From the NCBI GenBank assembly GCA_006176705.1, contig QRFJ01004165.1, forward strand, positions 62,001 through 126,000: DNA of 64,000 nt, written 5' to 3'. The translations under genes were made by a program, and so were the position numbers. Numbering within the stretch: the stretch's first letter is position 1; every line of letters begins with the position of its first letter. The notes under the pieces were generated by a model. It saw only the letters and a program-made list of their open reading frames with translations, searched no databases and had not been told where the DNA came from. The stretch comes from Cocos nucifera (Eukaryota > Streptophyta > Magnoliopsida > Arecales > Arecaceae). This document shows, in pieces, positions 24,807 to 36,249 of the stretch.

Positions 24807-24958
24807 CATGCATCTCATACATTATAGATCTAAATCATAAAATTTTTAATTTTTTAATTTAAGATCTTATTACATCTGATGTGATATCTAAAATTTTTTA
24901 ATATTAGATCTTAAGTAAGAATTATATCAGATTTAAAATAGATCTGATGAACTGCCAA

Positions 24959-24974
24959 CCTGGCTCTGATACCA
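24959..24974 (-). other. Primer-binding site of A3
   Basis: The minus strand reads TGGTATCAGAGCCAGG, identical to A1 and A2, 2 nt from the LTR end. Confidence 0.93.
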
Positions 24975-24976
24975 GT

Positions 24977-27249
24977 TGAAGGTAAAATCCTATTTTTTTG
25001 GCATAGGATTGTTCAGATCTGATTGGATATGAAAAAATATTTTAAAATTTTTTTTCTATAATCCTAACTATATCTAAGACATCTTGGATCTAATCCTAAA
25101 GATCTAATATTAAAAATTAAAAATAAAATTAAATCTAATTTAATTTCATACCTTTATTTTGGGTAATCTGATTATCATGTGATGATCTTGATTGATCCTG
25201 AGGTTCTAGAAGGAGCCACGCACGTGCCTGACCTCTACCAGTGTCCACTCAGATAGGATCTAAAGGTCTTCTCTTTCTAAATTTCTTCTTCAAAAATTAG
25301 ATCTGGATCTAATCTTGAAGTTCTTTAAAACTTATTTGAAGAAGTAGTGGTTGTCTCTTTCAGCAATGCTGCCTTCTTCTTGATCTGGGTGCCTTTATTC
25401 CTTGGATTGCACTTGAACCCATGCCCAACTCCTTTGGGCATGGAGAGGAGAGAGAGAGGATCAAAGGAAGGCATAGAATAATGGAGGGCAGCCTTGCGGC
25501 ATGGTGAAAGGAAGAAGCTTATTAACCCTAGGCGCAGACAGGGTTTAAATAGACCCTGTTTTGCCATGCAGTGCCACATCATCCCGACCAAACAAAAGCT
25601 TTTATTCAATCAAATCTAAATCTGATTAGTGGGATGATATTATCTGATCCAATCAGATGAGAGTTCCTTAAAAATTCACATAGGTGCCGCCAACACTTGA
25701 TAAACCAGAAGTCTTTGGCATCTAGGTGTTTAAACCCACCAAGAAATCCTGGAGTCCCATCTGTATGGGCCTCCATCTCTTATCCACATGGGGTGCATGC
25801 CTAGGGTGGCATGCACCCTCTCTCTTACCTCTTTTAGTAGGGAGACAAGAGCCCTAGGTGCTTTCCTATTAGTGCATAACACATGGCCCTATGTCCAAGT
25901 GTCCCGGGTCAACTGTTGACCTATGTTCAAAAATAGGAATTAGCACATGACAGAAATTAGCAGGTATTATTTTAAATTCATCTAATAAATTAAGATAATC
26001 TTTTACTGATCTGGACAAGCTCTAGTCAGACTAAGACAAGGTTCCTAAGTGAGTCCAAATAAATTTGGCTCAGTCGAGACGAACCAAAATGATTACAAAA
26101 GAAGAATGTTAGGCTCAATCATGTGCTAGTATGATTTTCTTGAATCTAATTGGATCTAATCCAAATCAATTGAACTGGGTTAGTCCAATTGATGACATCC
26201 AGACCTAAACCCTTATTTGTGTGATCTAGTTAGATCCTGTTTCGTATGGTAGTGAGACATGTCATGATCTCTATAATCGACATCATCGAAATATCTTTCA
26301 ATGGACCAGAACTTTTTTGATTCATATAATTAGAATGATAGATTATCTAAATCATTCTAATTGCTCCCAAAATCCACCAATGACACTTAGAAGTATATGG
26401 TGGCAACCTATCAGAATCGAAAGCAAATCTCTCGGTGTAGCTACCCATGTGATTAGATTCTTCTATCTTGAGCCCTGATAGGAATAGGATTAAGGTGAAC
26501 TCGTCAAACCCAATATTCATCATATGAATTAATCATTCGATTCAAGTCCAATGTGAAATCCTAATAGAAACTCTTTCTATCATCTTCACTCTACCATGGC
26601 CATAGGCTTAAGGACTCAATCTCATGATTATCATAGGATTGCTCCTCATGATAGATCTCCTATTGATATAATCCACTTTTTACAATAAACATGCTATAGC
26701 CAACATACACCTCAGGATTTCGAATGGCTAGGAGACCGAGTTATGGTGTAGTCAAACTATAACACCCTCAAGATGAACAGTCGATGCATCTCAAGTCAAA
26801 GAACCAGACACACTACTGCAGTAATGAGTCGGTCATTGTTGAGAAGGTAGACTTCCTTATGACTGCTCGAGGTGGTCACGCTCAGTGCCCTCGTTCTCTA
26901 ATGAGTACCTATACTCTCGCTCTAGTATCTCCACACCATAGACTCAAGATACATCTATCCTAAGAAAGTGATCATACGCCAACCTTCTGAATCAATCACC
27001 ACCCTCGTGATGATCCTATAGTCGGGAGCTATTTATGAGTTAATTATGAAAATTCATGTCTTAAATTTTCAACTCTTAAGAATATGAATTATCACTACCA
27101 TTAACTCAAAGGATATATCACAAACACTTTAAATACACACTATAATAGAAAATAATTTTTTTATTAATTTATAGTAAAATTATAAAATTATCCTTAGAAG
27201 TGTATTACAAGTGATTAGCCAATCTGGCTTCTATGGCATACATCTAACA
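24977..27249 (-). repeat. 5' LTR of A3, 2273 bp
   Basis: On the minus strand it runs from TGTTAGATGTATG (27249) to CTTCA (24977). It is homologous to the LTRs of A1 and A2. Its outer end adjoins an internal portion of another A LTR. Confidence 0.92.
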
Positions 27250-28614
27250 TAAGTGTCCAGGATCAACTGTTGACCTATGTTCAAAAATAGGAATTAGCAG
27301 GTGATAGGAATTGACAAGTGTTGTCTTAAATCCAAATAATAAATTAAGATAATCCTTTTCTAATCTAGACAAGCTCCAATCAGACTAAAATAAGGTTCCT
27401 GAGTGAGCCCAAATAAATTTGGCTCAGTTGAGGTGAACCAAAATGACTACAAAAGAAGAATGTTAGGCTCAATCGTGTGCTAGCATGATTTTCTTGAACC
27501 TAATTGGATCTAATCCAAATCAATTGAACTGAGTCAGTCTAATTGATGATATTCAGATCCAAATCTTTATTTGTGTGACCCAGTTAGATTTAGTTCCGTA
27601 TGGTAATGAGACATGTCGTGATTACTATCATCGACATCATCAAAATACCATTCGATAGACTAAAACTTTTCTGATTCATATAGTTAGAGTGAACAATCAT
27701 CTAAATCATTCTAATATCTCCCAAAATCTACCAGTGACACCTAGCAGTATATGATGGCAACCTATTAGAACCAAGAGGGAACCTCTTGGTGTAGCTACCT
27801 GTGTGATTGGGTTCTTCTATCTTAAGCCCTGATAGGATTAGGATTATGGTGAACTCGTCAAACCCAATATCCATCATATGAATTAATCACTCAATTCGAG
27901 TCCAATGTGAAACTCTAATAGAAACTCTTCCTATCATCTTTACTCTGCCATGGCCATGGGCTTGAGTACTCAATCTCATGATTATCATAGGACTGCTCCT
28001 CATCTACTGAGATAGATAGATCCCTTTTTGGTGTAATCCAATTTCTACAATGAACATGCTATAGCCAACATATATTTTAGGATTCCAAATATCTAGGAGA
28101 TCGAGTTATGGTGTAGTCAAATTATAACACCCTCAAGATGAACTGTCGATGCTCCTCATATCAAAGAATCAGACACATCACTGCAGCATTGAGTCAGTTA
28201 TCGATGAGAAGATAGACTTTTTTATGATTACTCGAGGTGGTCATGCTCAGTGCCCTCATTCTCTAATGAGTACATATACTCTTGCTCTGGTATCTCCACA
28301 TCATAGCTCAAGACACATCCATCCTAAGAAAGCGATCGTACACCAACCTTTCGGATCGATTACCATCCTCGTGATGATCTTACAGTCGAAAACTATTTAT
28401 GAGTTAATTATGAAAATTCATGTCTTAAATTTTTAACTCTTGAAAATATGAATTATCATTACCATTAACTCAAAGGATGTATCACAGACACTTTAAATAC
28501 ATACTATGATAGAAAATAATTTTTTTATTAATTTATAGTTAAAATTATAAAATTACCCTTAGAAGTGTATTACAAGTATTTTGCCAATCTAGCTTCTAGG
28601 GCACACATCTAACA
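27250..28614 (-). repeat. Partial older A LTR (A4)
   Basis: This 1365-bp piece matches the outer 60% of the A3 LTR (25895-27249), in the same orientation, and has an intact TGTTAGATG terminus at 28614. The inner part is missing at 27250, where A3 begins. The simplest reading is that A3 inserted into this LTR. The open frame at 28149-28436 lies wholly inside the LTR and is not a gene. Confidence 0.85.
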
Positions 28615-29184
28615 TCTTTTCTCAAAATAACTTTTAGTAATTTAATTTTGCTCCAAAAACTTAATCAGTAGGCTTTGGCCTCCACTGAAAGGATTCGATT
28701 AGGTCCAACCATTAATATGATCATACTTGATGTATCTAACCAATGAACGATTAAACCTAACTTTGGTTGGTCAACCTAACTACCATTAAAGAGATACTTC
28801 TAAATCATCATATTATAAATGATAATTTCATTAGTCAATAAGCACCAGGCCTTTGGACCTCCAATGACAATTGAGTTAATAGATCCATTATCATCCAACT
28901 TAATAGGAGGCTATGACTCAGTTATCCCTGTAACTTTATCATTTTAAGGATCTAATAATTTAAAAAGATTTAAATTACTTTTATGATTTAAGAATAAAGA
29001 AGATATGGATCAAGTTGCTCCCACTAACTTCACCAAATCAAATCCTCCCACTATCTTCTCAAGTCATTGATGAGGACTATGATCAATTTTGGTCCATGGG
29101 CACCTAGATCAGTTTTACTGATGTCTTATGTGACATGGGTTAGCACAAATAAATAAGCAACCTAATCAAAAGCTGATTAACTAC
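28615..29184 (-). other. B0 leader, gag-proximal part
   Basis: This 570-bp non-coding stretch matches B1 leader 46035-46560, including ATAAGCACCAG and TTTGGCCTCCA phrases. It ends at the 5-bp target duplication actac of element D (29180-29184). Confidence 0.8.
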
Positions 29185-30446
29185 TGTTGGGGATAAACCC
29201 CGCTCCCGTCGAAGTCCAGTCTGATGCTTAGCCTAATGTAACTGGTAATCATGAAAGAGCTTCGATCAAAAATTCTTCCTCTAGTAGCCAAACCCCTCTA
29301 GACTCCTCCAGTGGTCGAACTCCTCCAATGGTCGAACCCCTCCCGGACTCCTATAGTGGTCGAACCCCTTCCGAACTCCTACAGTGGCTGAACTCCTTCC
29401 AAACTTCTCTTTCAACTGAACTTCTCCCAGACTTCTCCTTCGACTGAACTTCTTTCAAACTTCTCCTTCAGTCAAACTTCTCCACCAGTTGAACTTCTTT
29501 TGAACTTCTCCATCAGTCAGACTTCTCCTTCAATCGAACTTCTCCACCAGTCGGACTCCTTCTGGACTTCTCCATCAATCGAACTTCTCCACCAGTCAGA
29601 CTCCTTCTGGACTTCTCCATCAATCAAACTTCTCCATCAGTCGGACTTCTTTCGAACTTCTCCATCAGTCGGACTTCTCCTTCAGTCGAACTTCTCCATC
29701 AGTCGGACTCCTTCTAGACTTCTCCATCAATCGAACTTCTCCACCAATCGACTCTTTTTGAAATTCTCCGTCAGTCAAACTCCATTTGAATTTCTCTAGC
29801 GGATTACTTTCAGATTTCAAGTAGTATTCCTCTTAGATGATCCCCTCTAGCCGTATTTTCTTTAGGAGTCCAAACTCCTTTGAAATTGACATATGTCAAA
29901 GCTCTTCACCAACCAATGCTTGCTTCCTCCGAACTTTTACTATTAAATCTCAACGAATGGACAAATCACGACAATGGACACCTCTCTCCATAATAAACTT
30001 CACATGACTTCGAGCGGCCCACTATCGAATGGTTATGGCTATCATTATCAGTCTACTACAGATGATCCCATTACCGAATGATTACGACTATTATTATCAA
30101 TCTACTATGGATGACACCTCTCTTTGTAATAAATTTCACATGGCCTCGAGCGGCCCACTATCGAACGATTACAGCTATCACTATCAATTTGTTACAGACT
30201 CCATCTATAAAAAGGGATCCTCTAGATATATTTTTTTTAAGCTCTCTTCTCCTTCTCAAAATTCTGCTGAATTCTTTCCTAAGCACTCCATTTCTGTTGG
30301 CCAAAAGAGCTGACTTGATTATCGGAGGATCCTGCTGGAGCCACCACCACCGACTCTAGATGGGACTTTATTTTGTAGGTCACCGACGACGACCTCTTCT
30401 TCCTCAAGTCCACTCGATCTGACGTCAATCAGATTTTGCACCAACA
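29185..30446 (+). repeat. 5' LTR of D with 45-bp internal tandem repeats
   Basis: Between about 29290 and 29800 the LTR consists of CTTCTCCATCAGTCGGACT-like units, with a 45-bp higher-order period that reads as a 15-residue repeat (TSPSIELLHQSDSFW) in one frame. That open frame (29500-29799) is a by-product of the repeat, not a gene. TATA box CTATAAAAAG lies at 30205-30214. Confidence 0.9.
30205..30214 (+). promoter_or_regulatory. Putative TATA box in D 5' LTR
   Basis: CTATAAAAAG lies about 240 bp before the LTR end. The 3' LTR has CTATAAAAAA at the aligned place (about 34750), supporting conservation. Confidence 0.5.
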
Positions 30447-30448
30447 GG

Positions 30449-30465
30449 ATTAGCACTAGAGGAAG
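30449..30465 (+). other. Decayed primer-binding site of D
   Basis: TTAGCACTAGAGGAAGG follows the LTR end by 2 nt. Tat-type elements usually carry a TTGGCGC-type site here; the difference is G-to-A at CpG-like positions. Which tRNA it matched cannot be told from this copy. Confidence 0.5.
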
Positions 30466-30582
30466 GAACCTCTATTCCTGAGGTTTCCTTATTCTTAAAG
30501 GAGTGTTCAATCAACCTTGTGGATCTTCTTCTTCAAGGTTCATCTCCATCCTCTCCTTCAATTTCAAGAAATACCCCCAAAG

Positions 30583-32289
30583 ATGGTAACAACCCAGAGA
30601 TCTACTGCTTTAGTCGTTAGATCTGAGCCAGATCCATCCATTCCTACTCCATCATTGGTGCTTCAACCTCCTCTTCCACCGACAGCCATGGTAGATCCGA
30701 AGCAGTTTAACCTACTGAAGCAATAGGTTCAGGGCCTCATTAAAATGGTGCAGGCCATGCAGCAGCCTCCAATGGTAGTTCCATTAAAAAACCCACCATC
30801 GGGATGTCAGAAATCAGTCCTAAGGAGGAGCACTTGGGCTAGCATATCCATCGTCCCTAGGAAGAAAAAATAGAGAGCAGAGAATCCTTGTTCGGATCAT
30901 GATTCTTCTCCAAAAAAGATCTTCCCCATCTATAGCCAAAAGTCTTCCAAGATCTATGATCGAGATGACATCCTCGATCAGAAACTATGGGAGATGGATC
31001 GGTGGATTGACAAACTCCACCACATCTGCACCGATCCTCCTTTCTCTTCCCGAATTATGCAAGAGCCCATTTCGTCGAACTTCAAGCTCCCCCAATTTGA
31101 AAGCTACGTAGAACCTCTGATCCGATCGACTATCTGAAGGTCTTTCGGACCATGATGCTGCTCTATCGCACATCAGATGCCATCTTATGCTGAGCTTTCC
31201 CATCTACCTTAAAAGGAGCAACAAGAAACTGATACTCAGCACTTAAGTTGGGTACCATCTTTTTCTTCGATCAAATGAGCCATCAGTTTGTGGCTCACTT
31301 TGTCAGCAATCGACGTCCGCACCGACGTTCAAATTTTCTGATGAATATCAAGCAGAAGGAGGAAAAATCTATCCAAACTTATGTCATCCAATTTAATGCT
31401 GCTGCATTAGAGGTCCAAAACCTGGACCAGTCTATTGCAATGGCCGCACTTAAGGATGGCCTTCAAAAGAATGATCTACTATTCTCCCTAAAGAAGAAGT
31501 ACCCCAGAAACTTTGCCGATCTACTAGCTCGGGTTGAAGGATATGCCCAAGTGGAAGAAGCCTTCAAATTGAAAGATAAGAAAGCCATAGGAGAGCAACA
31601 GGCAGGCGAGTCTAATAGACCCACAGCTGATGGAGGGCCAAATGAAGTTTGGCCACGCTTGTGAATTTCCTTCGAGCACAAGCGAGCCCGAACTTCTCCT
31701 CGAGCTCATCATCAAAGAAGCTCCAATAGAAGGGCATGAAGAAGTTCTCTCCTTAGAAGGTTCCATAACTATGCCCCCTTTAATGCTCCTAAAACTCAAG
31801 TTCTGATGGAAATTAAGAATCAACTATCAAGATCAGAAGAATTACGATCTTTCCTAAACAAGCATAATCGAAGCAAGTACTGTTTGTATCATCATGATCA
31901 TGGCCACGATACTGAAGAATGCATTCAGCTCCAAAATGAAATTAAGGAGCTCATCAGGAGAGGCTGGCTGGATCGATTTCTCAGATGTCGGTCTGAAGCA
32001 AAAGAAGATCAGCCAAGGGTGCTGCTGCAGTCAGAACCACCAATGAGGAAGGAACAAGAAGAAGATCGGCCGCCTCTTAGCATCATCAACACTATCTTTG
32101 GGAGACTTAGTGCTTTGACGAGCTGCCATCTCTCAGCCTCAGAGCCAGAAAAAGCTTGCCCCAAATTGGGAAGATCCATATGAAATAGAGGAGGTCGTCT
32201 GGTCCAGAGCTTATCGCCTTAAAGAGCTCGGAGGAACAACGCTCCCACAATCTTGGAATTCAAAAAATCTGAGAATATACTATCAGTAA
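30583..32289 (+). pseudogene. gag of D fused to the integrase C-terminus
   Basis: Gag starts at ATG 30583 (MVTTQRSTALVVRSEPDPS) and is broken by a TAG at 30727 and later frameshifts. The capsid (Retrotrans_gag-like) region is readable at about 31260-31600, including EEKSIQTYVIQFNAAALEVQ. A Tat-type nucleocapsid motif CLYHHDHGHDTEEC follows at about 31880-31925. After about 32150 the frame changes directly to LAPNWEDPYEIEEVVWSRAY and ends SKNLRIYYQ with a stop at 32287-32289, the usual C-terminal end of the Tat polyprotein after integrase. Protease, RT, RNase H and the integrase core are absent. Confidence 0.8.
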
Positions 32290-32379
32290 TTTTTCTTCAA
32301 TAAAATTTCTTCATCTCAACATTATTGTTCCTTGGTGCAAAAACTATGTGACAACAAAAAAAAAAGCAATCAAAAGTGG

Positions 32380-32805
32380 CCATGTTAGGAACAGAAGGAA
32401 AACCTCATCCTAACATGAGCAAGTCGAAGATCTTCGATTATTTAAGATAGGAGGAGAGAGGCCCATTTAACGGTCCATTTGTGCCCCTATTGCCATGATA
32501 GGGACAGAAGGAGAACCTCATCCTAACATGAGTAATTCGAAGATTTTTGATTATTTAAGATAAGAGAAGAAGAGAGGCCCATTCAATGGCCCATTTATGC
32601 CCCTATTACCATAATAGGGATAGGAGGAGAACCTCATCCTAACATGAGCAAGTCGAAGACCTCCAGTTATTTAAGATAGGAGGAGGCGAGAGGCCCATTC
32701 AAAGTCCCATTTGTGCCCCTATTTCCATGATAGGGATAGGAGGAGAACTTCGCCCTAACATTAGCAAGTCGAAGGCCTCGTTCATTTTAGACGAGATGAG
32801 AAGAG
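32380..32805 (+). repeat. Tandem repeat, 113-116 bp unit, in D 3' region
   Basis: Starts of the unit (CCTCATCCTAACATGAG-like) fall at 32403, 32516, 32632 and 32748, giving spacings of 113, 116 and 116 bp. Units share AAGTCGAAGA, TTATTTAAGATA and GTGCCCCTATT. They diverge by scattered substitutions. Confidence 0.85.
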
Positions 32806-32814
32806 AGGCCCCGA

Positions 32815-33715
32815 CTCGGTTGAAGATAAGATCTCCCCCGGGCTTCAATCTTGGCTGGAGATAAGATCTCCCCCGAGCTTCAACTTCAACAGAAGATAGG
32901 ATCTCCTTCAACCTCATCTCCTTCGACCTCAGCTGAAGATAAGATCTTCCCCGAGCATTAACTTTAACAGAAGATAGGATCACCTTCAACCTCGGCTGGA
33001 GATAAGATTTTCTCCGAGCTTCAACTTCAACAAAAGATAGGATCTCCTTCAATCTCGACTGGAGATAAGATCTCCTCCGAGTTTCAACTTCAATAAGAGA
33101 TAGGACCTCCTTCAACCTCGACTGAAGATAAGATCTTCCTCGGGCTTCAACCTCGGCTAGAGATAAGATCTCCCTCGAGCTTCAACTTCAACAGAAGATA
33201 TGATCTCCTTCAACTTTAGCTCCTTGAACCTTGGTTGGAGATAAGATCTCCTCTGAGCTTCAACTTCAACAGGAGATAGGATCTTCTTCAACCTCGACTG
33301 GAGATAAGATCTCCTCAAAACTTCAACCTCAGCTGAAGATAAAATCTCCCCCGAGCTTTAACTTCAATAGAAGATAGGATCTCCTTCAATCTCGGCTAGA
33401 GATAACATCTCCTCCAAGCTTCAACTTCAACAGGAGATAGAATCTCCTTCAACCTCGACTGGAGATAAGATCTTTCCTGGACTTCAACCTTGATTGGAGA
33501 TGAAATCTCAACCTCGGCTGGAGATAAGATCTCCCCTGAGCTTCAAACAAAAGATAAGATCTCCTTCAACCGCTATGGAAGATAAGATCTCTCTCGAGCT
33601 TCAACTTCAAAAGAAGATAAGATCTCTCTCAATCTTCATGGAAGATAAGATCTCTTCCGAGATTCAACTTCAATCAAAGATAAGATCTCCCCCGAGCTTC
33701 AACCTCAATGGGTGC
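32815..33715 (+). repeat. Tandem repeat, about 63-bp unit made of 31-32-bp halves, in D 3' region
   Basis: Units alternate between GAGATAAGATCTCCCCCGAG and CTTCAACTTCAACAGAAGAT-type halves for about 0.9 kb. In one minus-strand frame this yields a 21-residue repeat (RLKEILSFVEVEARRKSYLQ-like) over 32699-33115, which is an artefact of the period. Such arrays in the 3' untranslated part are known for Tat/Ogre elements. Confidence 0.88.
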
Positions 33716-33779
33716 AGAACCTAAAAAAAAACTTCAGCAGTCATCTTTTTTGTCCTTCCTTCCTTCAAATTTTGAATTC

Positions 33780-33796
33780 GAGAGTGGGGGGATTAG
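33780..33796 (+). other. Polypurine tract of D
   Basis: GAGAGTGGGGGGATTAG lies directly before the 3' LTR (33797) and is the likely plus-strand primer. Confidence 0.75.
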
Positions 33797-34991
33797 TGTT
33801 GGGGATAAACCCTACTCCAATCGAAGTCCAGTCTGATGCTTAGCCTAATGTAACTGATAATCATGGAAGAGCTTCAATCGAAAATTATTCCTTTAATGGC
33901 CAAACCCCTCCAGACTCCTCTAGTGGCCGAACCCCTCTTGGATTTCTCTAGTGGTTGAAAACCTCTAGCAGTTGAACCCCTCCTGGACTCTTACAGCGGT
34001 CGAACCCCTTCCAGACTCCTATAGTGGCCAAACTCCTTCCAAACTTCTTCTTCAACTGAACTTCTCCCAGACTTCTCCTTCAACTGAACTTCTTTCAGAC
34101 TTCTCCTTCAGTCAAATTTCTCCAACAGTTGGACTCCTTCCGAGCTTCTCCATCAGTCGGACTCCTTCCAAACTTTTTCTTCAGCTGAACTTCTCCACCA
34201 ATCAGACTCCTTCTGGACTTCTCCATTAGTCAAACTTCTCCATCAATCGGACTCCTTTTGGATTTCTCCATCAGTCAAACTTCTTCACTAGTCGGACTCC
34301 TTCTGGACTTCTCCATCAGTCAAACTCCATCTAGATTTTTCTAATGGATTACTTCCATATTTCAAGTAGTATTCCTTTCGGATGATTTTCTCTAGCCGTA
34401 TTTTCTTTAGCAGTCAGAACTCCTCTGAAATTGACATATGTCAAAGCTCTTCACTAACCAATGCCTGCTTCTTCCAAACTTCGACTATTAAATCTCAGTA
34501 AATGGGCATATCACGACAACGGATACCTCTCTCCATAACAAATTCTATGTGGCCCCAAGCGACCCACTACCAGATGGTTATGGCTATCATTATTAGTCTA
34601 CTACAGACGATCCCATTATCGGATGGTTACGGCTATCATTATCAGTCTTCTATGGATGACATCTCTCTCCATAATAAATTCCACGTGACCCCAGCAGCCC
34701 ACTATCGGATGGTTATGGTTGTTACTATCAGTCTGTTATAGGCTTCATCTATAAAAAAAAATTCATCAGATATATTTTTTTTAAGCTCTCTTTTTCTTTT
34801 CAAAACTCTGCTGAATTCTTTTTTGAGCACTCCATTTTTATTGACCAGAAGAGCTAACTTGATCATCGAAGGGTCCTACCGAAGCCACCACCACCAACTT
34901 CAGATGAAACTTTATTTTATAGATCAGTGATGGCGACCTCTTCATCCTCAATTCCAACTCGATCCGATGTCAACCAGATTCTGCACCAACA
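33797..34991 (+). repeat. 3' LTR of D, 1195 bp
   Basis: This pairs with 29185-30446. It carries fewer copies of the 45-bp internal repeat (about 34040-34330), which explains much of the length difference. Confidence 0.9.
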
Positions 34992-35883
34992 ACCACATTA
35001 GCCAAAAAAGTGAGATCGATGGGAGGGTCTACCAAAGGTTGTTTTAAACACCATCAGAAAGGCTAAGTAAGCGGGCTGCCAATTAAAAACCATCGATCTA
35101 GAAATGTAAGGCTTACCTTAGAGATTAATCGATTCATCAATTTTGATTTGGTCTAAAGACTCGGACTCAACCACTGAGCCACAATCAGGTCCATTTGTTA
35201 GATGTATGGACATTGATCAATTATAACTATTGAATTGATCTATAAAAAAGAAATGATCTAATCCTAATTAACTATTAATTAGATTTGATCAATTTCTTAA
35301 CTTAGTCCATATTTAATCTAACCCTAGGTCTAACCCACTTAATGACCTGATCAAAGCTAGCCCATTACCCTTTAACCCATATTTTATGAAATTATCTTAA
35401 GATCTTCAAATCATAAATCTAGATCCTAAATAATTACTTAATTCTCAATTAAGTTGAAGACTGATGGGTTGGGGTTCGATACTTCATAACTAATTTTTGA
35501 TTTAATCATTTGAAATATTTTCAAAGTGTAATCAATTTACATTGAATCACATTCAATTCATGATTTTAGATCTGATTTGTTTCAATGTTTAAATCAAGTT
35601 TTAGGGTTTTGAATCAAGAGTCTTGCAGAAAGTAAGTTCATGATTTAAATTTCATATAGCATATATGTCATACAAATAGAAACTAGATTCAAATTAAAAA
35701 CTACATATCAAGCATATGTAATATGAGGATGTAGATCTAAATATGAAATACATCATATGGATCTTATCTAAATAATCAAAATCAGATCATAAACCAATTA
35801 ATAGTATATTTTAAAATTAAAAATAAATCATAAATTATTTTAGATCTTATCTAACATATTTATGATTTAAGTTTCTCAGGTCT

Positions 35884-35956
35884 GCACATGCTCGGACAAC
35901 CTCTCTATTGTAAGGGATAAATCTTACAGCAGGACAACATTATAATCAGTATATAC
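35884..35956 (-). other. Two-stem hairpin in B0 leader, copy 1
   Basis: Outer arms are GCACATGCT and AGTATATAC (partly paired). The inner stem is built from TGTAAG and CTTACA around a GATAAAT-type loop. Direct GGACAAC motifs lie on both sides of the inner stem. Confidence 0.6.
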
Positions 35957-36098
35957 AATCCTGATTTTATTTAGATCTAATCTAAATAATCAATAATAAA
36001 TTAAATATTTATTTAAATATTTTATTTAAAATCAAAAATTAAATCATAAAATTACTTGGATCATATCTAACTTTTTTATGATTCAGATCTATAGATCA

Positions 36099-36171
36099 GC
36101 ACATACTAGGACAAACTTTTTATTGTAAGGGATTAACCTTGCAACAAGATAACCTTATGATCAGTATGTGC
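36099..36171 (-). other. Two-stem hairpin in B0 leader, copy 2
   Basis: Outer arms GCACATACT (36099-36107) and AGTATGTGC (36163-36171) pair perfectly over 9 bp. The inner stem TGTAAGG/CCTTGCA is nearly perfect. It lies about 60 bp from the primer-binding site. Confidence 0.68.
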
Positions 36172-36231
36172 GATGGAGTTTTTCTTTAGATTTATTTTAA
36201 TGCAAACATGATCATGTAATAAAAAAATCTA

Positions 36232-36245
36232 GAGCTCTGATACCA
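36232..36245 (-). other. Primer-binding site of B0
   Basis: The minus strand reads TGGTATCAGAGCTC, of the initiator tRNA-Met type, 4 nt from the LTR end. Confidence 0.88.
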
Positions 36246-36249
36246 CTAT

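Larger units (their letters stand above)
23067..24958 (-). other. Untranslated leader of A3
   Basis: This AT-rich leader of about 1.9 kb is collinear with the A1 leader. It holds the shared leader module (about 23748-23875) and hairpins at 24587-24603 and 24764-24806. No coding region was seen. Confidence 0.75.
18838..27249 (-). mobile_element. Ty1/copia element A3, nearly complete
   Basis: On the minus strand: 5' LTR 24977-27249, primer-binding site, leader of about 1.9 kb, gag-pol, and a 3' LTR reduced to its first 300 bp or so (18838-19120 plus 11995-12014 beyond element C). This is the best reference for family A here. Domains run gag, protease, integrase, RT, RNase H. The far part of the 3' LTR was lost at the junction with A2. 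Confidence 0.9.
29185..34991 (+). mobile_element. Tat-like Ty3/gypsy element D, protease-to-integrase deleted
   Basis: Two LTRs (29185-30446 and 33797-34991) start TGTTGGGGATAAACCC and end CACCAACA. Flanks actac (29180-29184) and accac (34992-34996) form a target duplication with one transition. Between the LTRs are a decayed primer-binding site, a gag remnant, the last 45 codons of the polyprotein fused directly to gag, a tandem-repeat-rich 3' region and a polypurine tract. The core enzymes are missing, so this is a non-autonomous derivative. Confidence 0.9.
34992..36231 (-). other. B0 leader, PBS-proximal part
   Basis: This 1.24-kb non-coding stretch carries the rest of the shared leader module (to about 35125) and two hairpin modules (35884-35956 and 36099-36171). 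It is collinear with the leaders of B1 and B2. No coding region was seen. Confidence 0.78.

Noticed and set aside
28149..28436. Open frame of 95 codons
   Set aside because: Entirely inside the A4 LTR; other A LTR copies break the frame and there is no recognisable domain.
29500..29799. Open frame with a 15-residue repeat (TSPSIELLHQSDSFW-like), looking like a repeat protein
   Set aside because: It lies wholly within the D 5' LTR and reflects its 45-bp tandem repeat; no start context or domain.
32699..33115. Minus-strand open frame of 138 codons with a 21-residue repeat
   Set aside because: It is a by-product of the 63-bp tandem array in the 3' region of D; the period is a multiple of three, so it stays open by chance.
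32815..33715. Regularly spaced repeats that could suggest a CRISPR array
   Set aside because: Units are contiguous and degenerate with no unique spacers, and the sequence is plant retrotransposon DNA.
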